Of a DNA stretch of 46,226 bases, positions 25,808 to 32,858 are shown in pieces. The notes beneath the pieces are model-generated. The model was not told where the DNA came from, made no database searches, and saw only the letters and a program-made list of their open reading frames with translations. The translations under genes and the position numbers were made by a program. The stretch comes from Candidatus Neomicrothrix sp. UBA2517 (GTDB taxonomy: Bacteria > Actinomycetota > Acidimicrobiia > Acidimicrobiales > UBA8592). The stretch spans positions 38,398 to 84,623 of the forward strand of contig DDNP01000006.1 in NCBI GenBank assembly GCA_002341185.1, in the 5' to 3' direction. Position 1 is the first letter of the stretch, and each line of letters starts with the position of its first letter.

Positions 25808-26728
25808 ATGAACAAAACATTAGCCGCAATTGATTGCGGAACGAACAGCACAAGACTACTTATTGTGGAACAAAAAGGTCCTTCGGAGTATGAAACTCTC
25901 CTAAGGGAAACGCAGATTACACGATTGGGTGAAGGAATTGACTTATCCAAAGAACTTAGAAAAGGTGCTATTGATCGAGTTCTCGTAACGCTTATCGACT
26001 ATGCCGAGAAGATTTCTAAATATGGAACTTCCAAGGTCAAGTTTGTAGCTACATCAGCAGTTCGTGACGCTAACAACAAAGATATATTTTTACAGGCTGC
26101 AGAAGAAATTACCGGAATAAAACCTGAAATTCTAGATGGAAACGATGAAGCACGATTCTCTTTCGTCGGAGCAACCAAAAGTATCCCTGATATTGAAGGG
26201 CCTAGTCTAGTAATTGATATTGGCGGAGGGTCTACCGAATTCGCTTTTGGAAATGAAAAGCTTGAACTGTCACATTCGGCAGATATCGGGTGCGTCAGAA
26301 TTTCAGAACGCTTTATTGAGAACGATCCTGCATTACCGGAGGAACTCTCAGCGGCGCAATCACTTATTGATCTTCACCTAGATGATGTCTTAATGGAAAT
26401 ACCAGCGATTCACTCAGCGAAAAACATAATAGGTGTTGCAGGAACTATAAGTGCTACTTCTATGATTGAACAAGGACTTCATGATTACAGCTTTGAATTA
26501 GTTCACAATCACGTGATGTCAAAGCAATCCATAGAAGAAGTCTTTCGACTCCTCGCTACGGATAGTCGTGAAGGAAGATTATCAAACCCTGGCATGGAAC
26601 AGGGTCGCGTGGACGTGATCGTAGGTGGCCTGTGCATCTTGGTTCAAATTATGAGAAAGCTCGATTTTGAGGAACTGCAAGTTTCGGAAAAAGACATTCT
26701 TGACGGTTTGGTACTAAGTCTTTTGTAA
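25808..26728 (+). CDS. ppx: Exopolyphosphatase, Ppx/GppA family
   Basis: A 306-residue member of the ASKHA superfamily. Phosphate-1 motif AAIDCGTNSTRLLI is at about 6-19, VATSAVRDA follows, and phosphate-2 motif VIDIGGGSTEF is near 138-148. It is the short actinobacterial type lacking the C-terminal HD domain. It hydrolyses polyphosphate or pppGpp; the family does not settle which. It ends the conserved eno-ftsB-DUF501-ppx set. Confidence 0.9.
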   Translation: MNKTLAAIDCGTNSTRLLIVEQKGPSEYETLLRETQITRLGEGIDLSKELRKGAIDRVLVTLIDYAEKISKYGTSKVKFVATSAVRDANNKDIFLQAAEEITGIKPEILDGNDEARFSFVGATKSIPDIEGPSLVIDIGGGSTEFAFGNEKLELSHSADIGCVRISERFIENDPALPEELSAAQSLIDLHLDDVLMEIPAIHSAKNIIGVAGTISATSMIEQGLHDYSFELVHNHVMSKQSIEEVFRLLATDSREGRLSNPGMEQGRVDVIVGGLCILVQIMRKLDFEELQVSEKDILDGLVLSLL

Positions 26729-26807
26729 TAAACATTAAAACCGAGTCGTCTATCAGGCTTATTGCCGACTATGGTTTCAAATACTTCATTAAAAGATTGA
26801 AAAAACT

Positions 26808-27449
26808 ATGAAAGTAACTCGTTTCCGCCCACCAACAATATCAAAAAGTGAACTGTTGGAGGGTCGCCGTATCACTCTAAGACCGTTAGTCGCTGAAGAT
26901 TTCGCCGAATGGGCGGAAGTAAGGAACGCAAATCAAGAATGGTTAACGAAATGGGAACCTAGTAAACCCCGTGGCGCACCGGATGTGTTATCTGATAAAG
27001 TTGCTTTCTCCTCTCGATGCAACGCACGCAACAGGGAAAGGCATCTAGGCTCTGGATACGGGTTTGGAATTTTTGTGAATGAACAATTCAGCGGCGAAAT
27101 CAATATCTCGTCAATTCAACGTGGACCTTTTCAAAACTGCTATGTCGGATACTGGATTGACCATAGGAAAGCAGGACAAGGCTACACCCCAGAAGCCCTT
27201 GTAGTTTTGCTACAATTTGCCTTTGAAACACTCAAACTTCACAGGGTTCAAGTAGCGATAATCCCTCGAAATCATTCGAGTCGTCGAGTAGCCGAAAAGC
27301 TAGAGCTTCGTAACGAAGGCGTTGCAGAGAAGTATCTTGAGATAAACGGTGAGTGGGAAGACCATATTCGGTTTGCAATTACATCTGAGGAATGGAAAGA
27401 ACGTGGCGATCCTCTCTTAAGTAAATTTGTTTCTAGTTCCCAGAGCTAA
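26808..27449 (+). CDS. GNAT N-acetyltransferase, RimJ/RimL type
   Basis: A 213-residue GNAT protein. RITLRPLVAEDFAEWAEVR opens the domain. The acetyl-CoA-binding region is YWIDHRKAGQGYTPEALVVL, followed by HRVQVAIIPRNHSSRRVAEK, which is characteristic of RimJ-like N-terminal protein acetyltransferases. The target may be a ribosomal protein but this is not shown. Its 3' end overlaps the convergent enoyl-CoA hydratase gene by 17 bases. Confidence 0.87.
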   Translation: MKVTRFRPPTISKSELLEGRRITLRPLVAEDFAEWAEVRNANQEWLTKWEPSKPRGAPDVLSDKVAFSSRCNARNRERHLGSGYGFGIFVNEQFSGEINISSIQRGPFQNCYVGYWIDHRKAGQGYTPEALVVLLQFAFETLKLHRVQVAIIPRNHSSRRVAEKLELRNEGVAEKYLEINGEWEDHIRFAITSEEWKERGDPLLSKFVSSSQS

Positions 27450-28191
27450 TTTTTTTCTGCAATTTAGTAACTAAATTGCGAAAGGCATCAGATTCCATTG
27501 ACTTGACTTGAGGGACGACTTCATGTTGAACAGCATTTGTTGAATTATCAATTGTTGGTAATTCTTTAAATGCTTCTTTAGTAGACCTTGTTAGTTCTTT
27601 TGAATATGACGCAGCTTTTTTCCCAATAATTTTCGCTTCTTTCATTAGGTCTTGATCTGGAAAGACCTCCCAAGCAAGACCGCGCTGGAAAGCCTGTTGG
27701 CTAGATAAAACTTGACCGAATAATACCATTGAACGCATGGTCTGTTCATTCGTTCTCGATAGCAATCTCCATGTGTGACCTCCACCCGGGTGGATGCCGA
27801 TCTCCAAGAATCTGCTATCAAATCTTGCGGAATCACCAGCCAGTATCATGTCGCAAGCTAGAGCCATATTCATTCCGGCACCAACAGCTGCACCATTGAC
27901 AGCTGCAATCGTTGGAAGAGTAGAGTCAGCAATACGGAGAAAGCCTCTGTAAATGTCCTGAATATTTTCACGTTCTCTTGCAGCAAGAAGATCTCCTAGA
28001 TCAGCACCAGCACAAAATGCTTTCCCCGCTCCGGTAACTATTAGGCTCCCTACTTCAGCAGATTCTTCTAGCTGGTCCAATGTTGCACATATCTCGTCGT
28101 TCATTTGAAGATTTATCGCATTTCGCTTATCGGGATCGTTAAGAGTAAGAGTGGCAACTCCATCCATAATTTCAGTATTGATATAACGCAT
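27433..28191 (-). CDS. Enoyl-CoA hydratase/isomerase family protein
   Basis: A 252-residue crotonase-fold protein. The oxyanion-hole elements are KAFCAGADLGDL and AAVNGAAVGAGMNMALACDM, followed by SRFLEIGIHPGGG, where the general-base glutamate region lies. It probably hydrates or isomerises an enoyl-CoA in fatty-acid or aromatic acid breakdown. The start is ATG 28191, preceded by TTTGGAGGAATTC; an upstream in-frame TTG at 28203 would include the ribosome-binding site and is rejected. Confidence 0.9.
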   Translation of the reverse strand: MRYINTEIMDGVATLTLNDPDKRNAINLQMNDEICATLDQLEESAEVGSLIVTGAGKAFCAGADLGDLLAARERENIQDIYRGFLRIADSTLPTIAAVNGAAVGAGMNMALACDMILAGDSARFDSRFLEIGIHPGGGHTWRLLSRTNEQTMRSMVLFGQVLSSQQAFQRGLAWEVFPDQDLMKEAKIIGKKAASYSKELTRSTKEAFKELPTIDNSTNAVQHEVVPQVKSMESDAFRNLVTKLQKKISSGN

Positions 28192-28249
28192 GAATTCCTC
28201 CAAATTTATTTATGTTAATGTTACGGGCAAAAGAGTTTGACTTAAACGT

Positions 28250-29146
28250 CTAAGTAACTTCGCCGAAACATATACCGCACCACTCAGAAGAACAGTTCTG
28301 TGGTTCTTCTTTTTTGAAGATAATGTTGACTATTTTTTCAATACCGTCCTCAACGCGAAAGAGAGCGGATTCTAGGACATTCTCTGTAATATGCTCACTA
28401 GAAAATTCAGCGCGATCCAAATAATATGTGGCCACCATTCGAGGGGGCACTCCAAGACGAATTGATTCAAGGAGTGCATAAAACCTCAGGTCTTCGCGAT
28501 GAGACGAATAGAAACCCCCAGTTTTGAAATCAACGATTACTTTGCCAGCAGTATTCCCCAAAGGCCTGCCCAGAGAAAGATCAACTTTGCCTGAAAGAAT
28601 TATTGACCCCTGGGCGAACTCAGTTCTGATCGGGGCTTCAAGCATGGGTCTCCACTCTTTCCTAAGTGGAGGCCATGATTCAAGGAAACTAGCTACACGA
28701 TTATTGATGTCACTTCGAAGCTGTGAATGATCTCCATCTGAGAGGCTCAGCAGCCATTTAGCAAGAGCATCATCACCAGCTGAACAACGAGATACAGCCT
28801 CATCGACCAATGAGAGCGGGTCAATATCTTGCGCCCAAAAAACAGAAAGTTCAATTGCTTTATGAGAAATAAGACCTCGAGCTGTTGGAACTGACCACTC
28901 AAAAGTGGCTTCTCGGTCAGCAATAAATTGTCGCTCACATCGCATGATTTGGTTAAGGTGAAATTTTGAAACAAATAATGTTTCAGTTTCTGGTATCAAA
29001 GACTGGAACCTATTGAGACGCCGAGACAGTTCTTCCCTTAATTCATTTTGAAGCTTTTCGCTAAATAAAGGTCTATCAGTTAGCTTTGCTCCAAGGTGCT
29101 CAAGAACATTCTGTTGTGAGGGGTTAAGGACTTCGTCATGATCCAC
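28250..29146 (-). CDS. RecB/Cas4-like PD-(D/E)XK nuclease with four-cysteine signature
   Basis: A 298-residue stand-alone nuclease of the RecB superfamily. His95 lies in GLISHKAIEL. The catalytic aspartate is near 189 (GKVDLSLG) and the VDFKTG motif is at 205-210 with D206 and K208. DLRFYALL is the downstream helix motif. One N-terminal cysteine (Cys70) plus C-terminal Cys285, 290 and 293 give the C-Xn-C-X4-C-X2-C pattern of iron-sulfur nucleases such as AddB and Cas4. No helicase or CRISPR genes are nearby. GTG 29146 is the likely start; a Shine-Dalgarno sits somewhat far upstream, so a few residues may be missing. Confidence 0.75.
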   Translation of the reverse strand: MDHDEVLNPSQQNVLEHLGAKLTDRPLFSEKLQNELREELSRRLNRFQSLIPETETLFVSKFHLNQIMRCERQFIADREATFEWSVPTARGLISHKAIELSVFWAQDIDPLSLVDEAVSRCSAGDDALAKWLLSLSDGDHSQLRSDINNRVASFLESWPPLRKEWRPMLEAPIRTEFAQGSIILSGKVDLSLGRPLGNTAGKVIVDFKTGGFYSSHREDLRFYALLESIRLGVPPRMVATYYLDRAEFSSEHITENVLESALFRVEDGIEKIVNIIFKKEEPQNCSSEWCGICFGEVT

Positions 29147-29228
29147 AACCCCAATGTAGCCTCCAAGAAAAGTGTAAGTGAAGATAGTTAATCCGAGAAA
29201 TGTCCCACCAGCAATACATACTAAAAAT

Positions 29229-29576
29229 ATGGCGGAATCAGTTTCAATTCAATTCTCAATTACCATAAGAACTCTCGGGCGAATAGCGCATCAGTTAGGC
29301 TACCAAACACCTCAATTTCGATGCCCACCACCTTCGGCGAAATACCAACGATCAGTTCGGCGAAATAACGATGATCTAAGTATCTCAATTGTCATAAGAG
29401 GGCGCCCATGGTTGGCGGTGCTCGCAGACATAGTTGAAGGGTTTGTGGTAGCGAATGTTAAATTAGCTCAAGACGCAGAGATTAGAAATATGTTATGGGA
29501 CTGTATTGCAAGCAATAACTTGCAAAAGACTGATTTCGAATTTTCAGAGAACCATGCCATATCTTCGGCGGCTTGA
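29229..29576 (+). CDS. Uncharacterised small protein
   Basis: A 115-residue protein from the ATG at 29229. An in-frame GTG at 29178 would add 17 residues but lacks a better ribosome-binding site. I do not recognise the family. It contains RTLGRIAHQLGYQTPQFRCP, then a basic stretch (YQRSVRRNNDDLS) and a hydrophobic RGRPWLAVLADIVEGFVVAN segment. It has no signal peptide. It is divergent from the nuclease gene and shares an upstream region of about 80 bases with it, and it abuts the SDR gene convergently. Low-complexity is absent and codon use looks normal, so it is probably real. Confidence 0.65.
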   Translation: MAESVSIQFSITIRTLGRIAHQLGYQTPQFRCPPPSAKYQRSVRRNNDDLSISIVIRGRPWLAVLADIVEGFVVANVKLAQDAEIRNMLWDCIASNNLQKTDFEFSENHAISSAA

Positions 29577-30302
29577 CTAGAGAATAAAGCCACCATCTAC
29601 GGCAATTTCTGCGCCTGTAAGATAACTAGCTGCATCACTCAGCAAAAACATTACTGTTTCTGATACCTCTTCTGGCTCACCTATTCTGCCCATTGGTGTT
29701 CTGCTCGTAAGGAGTTCAACATCACTTGGACCAAGTCCTAAAGCCATATCTGTTGAAATCGCTCCAGGATGAACGCTGTTGCAACGAACATTGAATTTTG
29801 CTAGTTGTAGGGCTACAGCTTTAGTCATACCTGTGACTGCAAATTTACTGGCGACATAGCCAATGTTTCGTTGTCCTCTGAGGCCCGCTACTGAAGAAAT
29901 ATTTACAATACTTCCAGACTTTTGCTCTCTCATAATAGGTGCTACACATTCAATCCCGAGATAGGTTCCAAGTTGGTTGACTTTTGCCATTGCCTCAAAT
30001 GCATCTGCAGAGTCGTCAAATAAAGTCTTCTGAATAAATATTCCTGCATTGTTGACTAACCCATCTATTCTTCCGTAATCATTCATCATTTGAGTTATGG
30101 TATTTCCCCAATCACTTTTTGATGTGACATCAAGGTGAGCAAAGGGTGAATTCAGAGCGTTCGCAGTGGCTTCAAGTTGGCCATCAATAACGTCACTCAG
30201 TATTACTGTTGCCCCACGTTCCACCGCCATTCCAGCCTCGACTGCTCCCATGCCTTTTGCAGCTCCGGTTATAAGAATTATCTTTCCTTCTAAATTTCCC
30301 AT
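29577..30302 (-). CDS. Short-chain dehydrogenase/reductase (SDR)
   Basis: A 241-residue classical SDR. The cofactor loop is TGAAKGMG (about 12-19), followed by LVNNAGI, the catalytic serine in NISSVAG, YVASK for Tyr and Lys, and the closing LTGAEIAVDGG. Asp in ILSDV after strand 2 suggests NAD(H) preference. It may be a 3-oxoacyl-ACP or hydroxysteroid-type reductase; the substrate is not defined. A good AAAGGAAC ribosome-binding site precedes the ATG. Confidence 0.9.
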   Translation of the reverse strand: MGNLEGKIILITGAAKGMGAVEAGMAVERGATVILSDVIDGQLEATANALNSPFAHLDVTSKSDWGNTITQMMNDYGRIDGLVNNAGIFIQKTLFDDSADAFEAMAKVNQLGTYLGIECVAPIMREQKSGSIVNISSVAGLRGQRNIGYVASKFAVTGMTKAVALQLAKFNVRCNSVHPGAISTDMALGLGPSDVELLTSRTPMGRIGEPEEVSETVMFLLSDAASYLTGAEIAVDGGFIL

Positions 30303-30410
30303 TCTACGTTCCTTTCGTTCGTTTGATTATAGGACAGGTTGTGAAATCTTTCTGATTGAAATTGGCTCTCATGTGCTACAGATGAAATATTACTTCTATA
30401 GTGATTTAAG

Positions 30411-30497
30411 GCCCGAGTGGCGGAATAGGCAGACGCAGGGGGCTTAAACCCCCCGGCTCCGAACAGGGGCGTGTGGGTTCAAGTCCCACCTCGGGCA
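30411..30497 (+). tRNA. tRNA-Leu (anticodon UAA)
   Basis: An 87-nt class II tRNA. The acceptor stem GCCCGAG pairs with CTCGGGC (30490-30496). The anticodon loop CTTAAAC has anticodon TAA between GGGGG and CCCCC. The long variable arm GGCTCCGAACAGGGGCG and T arm GTGGG-TTCAAGT-CCCAC follow. The discriminator is A30497 and CCA is not encoded. It lies between the SDR and amidohydrolase genes. Confidence 0.97.
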
Positions 30498-30541
30498 CAT
30501 AAGCTAATATCTCAGTAAGATATGAGTTGTAAGGGGAGCAA

Positions 30542-32299
30542 ATGTTTGACTGCATTATAAAAGGTGGAACTCTGGTCAACGGGTTAGGCACGAAACCTGA
30601 AACTGGTGACATAGCTATCAAAGATGGCATTATTGCTGAAGCAGGTGGAAAGATCAGTGCTCTTGCATCAAGAACAATTGATGCAGACGGAGCGGTTGTA
30701 ACACCTGGGTGGGTTGATCTTCATACTCATTACGATGGGCAAGTTAGCTGGGATACAGAGATGGCTCCATCGTCTCATAATGGAGTTACGACTACCGTTA
30801 TGGGAAATTGCGGCGTTGGCTTCGCTCCTGTTCATGATGGTCAGGAGAAGGAACTAATCGAACTTATGGAAGGCGTTGAGGATATCCCTGGAGCGGCGCT
30901 TCATGAGGGAATGGAATGGGGGCAATGGGAAACCTTCCCCGAGTATCTGAACTATTTATCGAAACGGGAATTCGCATTAGATATAAGCGCTCAAATTGCA
31001 CATGGGGCACTGCGATACTTTGCAATGGGAGAACGTGGAAGACTAAATGAGGATGCAACTGAATCTGATATAAGCCAAATGGCGACCCTTGTCTCAGAAG
31101 CTTTGGAAGCTGGAGCAGTTGGATTCAGCACGTCAAGAATTGTGGGTCATCGTTCTCTATGGGGTGAGCCTGTCCCTGGAACCTTTGCGCCTGATCATGA
31201 AGTTCTTGCCATAGCCGAAGCTATGAAAAAAACCGGTAAAGGCGTTTTCCAAATGATTCCTGCAGGAACTGTTGGGAAGATGGAAAGCCTTGGAGGGGAG
31301 AAATTCACCCAGCAGGAAGAACATGCCCTTATGGTACGTGTCTCGAAGGTAAGTGGTAGGCCAGTTACATTCACACTGGTCCAGTCACCAGACTATGACC
31401 CAGACACTTGGAGAGAGATTCTTTCCTTAACCGAAGATGCCAATAGTAAGGGTGCACAAATTTATCCGCAAGTTTCGTCACGACCGATTGGTTTCCTGAC
31501 CGGGTTGGCTGGCTACCACGCCTTCATGCGAAGACCGACGTATCTAAGAGAAGTAGCGCACCTTCCCCTTGACCAAAAAGTAGCTTTGATGAGTAAACCT
31601 GAAGTACGGGCGGCAATAATGAGTGAAGAGGATATAGCCCCTGATGCACCAGGTTCAATGGAAAATGTTTATGGACTTTTCAAGATGGCAGCTCCCGCTC
31701 TTTACCCACTTGACAACCCAGTAGATTATGAACCAGACATTAGCGAGTGTTTAGGGGCTAGAGCTGGAATCGCTGGAGTTGACCCAATTGATTATTTGTA
31801 TGATTTCCTTCTTGAAGAAGGTGGAACGCGTTTCGCTTCTCTGAGTGCTGTTGATCTTCCAGCCAGAATGGGAGTTTTGCAAGAGATGCTCCTCCACCCG
31901 GACACGGTAACAGGATTAAGTGATGCAGGCGCTCACGTAACTCTAATTTGTGATGGAAGTATGCCAACAACTCAACTTGCGTACTGGACGCGAGACAGAG
32001 AAAAGGGCGAAAAGATTCCAATTGAGTTTATTGTCCGTAAGCAAACAGCGTTGAATGCTCAACTTTATGGTTTCGATGACCGGGGGTCGCTTGAGCAAGG
32101 AAAGAAAGCGGATATTAATGTGATTGATATGGATAATCTGAGAGTTTCACCTCCTGTGCCGCACAACGATTTACCGACTGGCGGAACTCGCCTAATGCAA
32201 CCGGTAACTGGCTATATCAATACATTATGTAATGGAGTCTCAGCTAGAGAATTTGATCAAGATACAGGAAATCGTCCAGGCCGATTAGTCAGAAGCTGA
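30542..32299 (+). CDS. N-acyl-D-amino-acid deacylase-type amidohydrolase
   Basis: A 585-residue amidohydrolase-3 family protein. DLHTHYDGQ (about 60-68) carries the HxH metal ligands, and the GNCGVGFAP motif and the DAGAHVTLICD segment with further ligand residues follow. The C-terminal beta-sandwich contains LEQGKKADINVIDMDNL. Such enzymes hydrolyse N-acyl-D-amino acids, dihydropyrimidine-like or other amide substrates; the exact one is not clear. No signal peptide is seen. It starts 44 bases after tRNA-Leu with an AGGGGAG ribosome-binding site. Confidence 0.85.
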   Translation: MFDCIIKGGTLVNGLGTKPETGDIAIKDGIIAEAGGKISALASRTIDADGAVVTPGWVDLHTHYDGQVSWDTEMAPSSHNGVTTTVMGNCGVGFAPVHDGQEKELIELMEGVEDIPGAALHEGMEWGQWETFPEYLNYLSKREFALDISAQIAHGALRYFAMGERGRLNEDATESDISQMATLVSEALEAGAVGFSTSRIVGHRSLWGEPVPGTFAPDHEVLAIAEAMKKTGKGVFQMIPAGTVGKMESLGGEKFTQQEEHALMVRVSKVSGRPVTFTLVQSPDYDPDTWREILSLTEDANSKGAQIYPQVSSRPIGFLTGLAGYHAFMRRPTYLREVAHLPLDQKVALMSKPEVRAAIMSEEDIAPDAPGSMENVYGLFKMAAPALYPLDNPVDYEPDISECLGARAGIAGVDPIDYLYDFLLEEGGTRFASLSAVDLPARMGVLQEMLLHPDTVTGLSDAGAHVTLICDGSMPTTQLAYWTRDREKGEKIPIEFIVRKQTALNAQLYGFDDRGSLEQGKKADINVIDMDNLRVSPPVPHNDLPTGGTRLMQPVTGYINTLCNGVSAREFDQDTGNRPGRLVRS

Positions 32300-32305
32300 A
32301 CTTTC

Positions 32306-32671
32306 TTAATTTCCGGAGAGTTGACCCATATCGAAGTAGTCTCTCCACTTAGTAATTTTTCCATTTTTAAGCTCAAAAGTTCCCATAACTGGGAGCACTA
32401 TGGTGTCACCGCCAATAACGAGAGTGTCAATTCGTTCGTTCATGACTATTGTTTCAGTAGCTACTTGGTGAAGAATTTCAAATTGAATTGAAGTTGCCAT
32501 AGCGAAAAAGCCTTCTATGAATGTGCGAATATCATCCAATCCCTCCGCTGGCTCCATTGGGATATTATGGTAAATGGCGTTTTCATCAAAGAATCCCATA
32601 ATTTCTTCAAGGGACCCCTCGGACCAAGCATCACAAAAAGACCTAATTACAGTATCTGTTGAAGAACTCAT
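32306..32671 (-). CDS. Limonene-1,2-epoxide hydrolase-like protein (SnoaL-like fold)
   Basis: A 121-residue protein with the LEH fold. The conserved N-E-R-I-D segment provides the Arg and Asp, and the terminal KWRDYFD provides the second Asp, matching the Asp-Arg-Asp triad of limonene-epoxide hydrolase. It may open an epoxide of a terpene or sterol-like compound, but many family members are of unknown role. ATG 32671 is preferred over the GTG at 32680. It is convergent with the amidohydrolase gene, six bases away. Confidence 0.75.
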   Translation of the reverse strand: MSSSTDTVIRSFCDAWSEGSLEEIMGFFDENAIYHNIPMEPAEGLDDIRTFIEGFFAMATSIQFEILHQVATETIVMNERIDTLVIGGDTIVLPVMGTFELKNGKITKWRDYFDMGQLSGN

Positions 32672-32792
32672 GAAAGTCACACTAGTTGAAAATCATTTCT
32701 TGTGTGTAGTCGAGAAGATCCAGATAAATTTTCTGGGATTTCGAATTACCCATACGCTAAAATTGCCTTTCGTTAGCTAGGAACTACTTGCA

Positions 32793-32819
32793 GACACTAA
32801 TCTAGTTATGGCTAGTGTC
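32793..32819. promoter_or_regulatory. Inverted repeat upstream of the arylsulfatase gene
   Basis: Perfect 7-bp arms GACACTA (32793-32799) and TAGTGTC (32813-32819) are separated by 13 bases, giving a 20-bp centre-to-centre spacing, about two helical turns. It ends 39 bases before the sulfatase ATG, a suitable place for an operator. No U-rich tract follows, so a terminator is unlikely. The regulator is unknown. Confidence 0.35.
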
Positions 32820-32858
32820 AGAATGAGGGCGCAAGTAAATCGTGTAAAGGCATCATAA

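Noticed and set aside
26738..26777. Terminator hairpin after ppx (AAACC..AGTCG with CGACT..GGTTT)
   Set aside because: The stem is interrupted by bulges, the loop is long and there is no T-tract, so it is not listed as a terminator.
28192..28203. Upstream TTG start for the enoyl-CoA hydratase
   Set aside because: Using it would place the GGAGG ribosome-binding site inside the coding sequence; ATG 28191 is correctly spaced.
30166..30447. Open frame of 93 codons on the plus strand
   Set aside because: It is antisense to the SDR gene and runs into tRNA-Leu; there is no ribosome-binding site and no recognisable motif.
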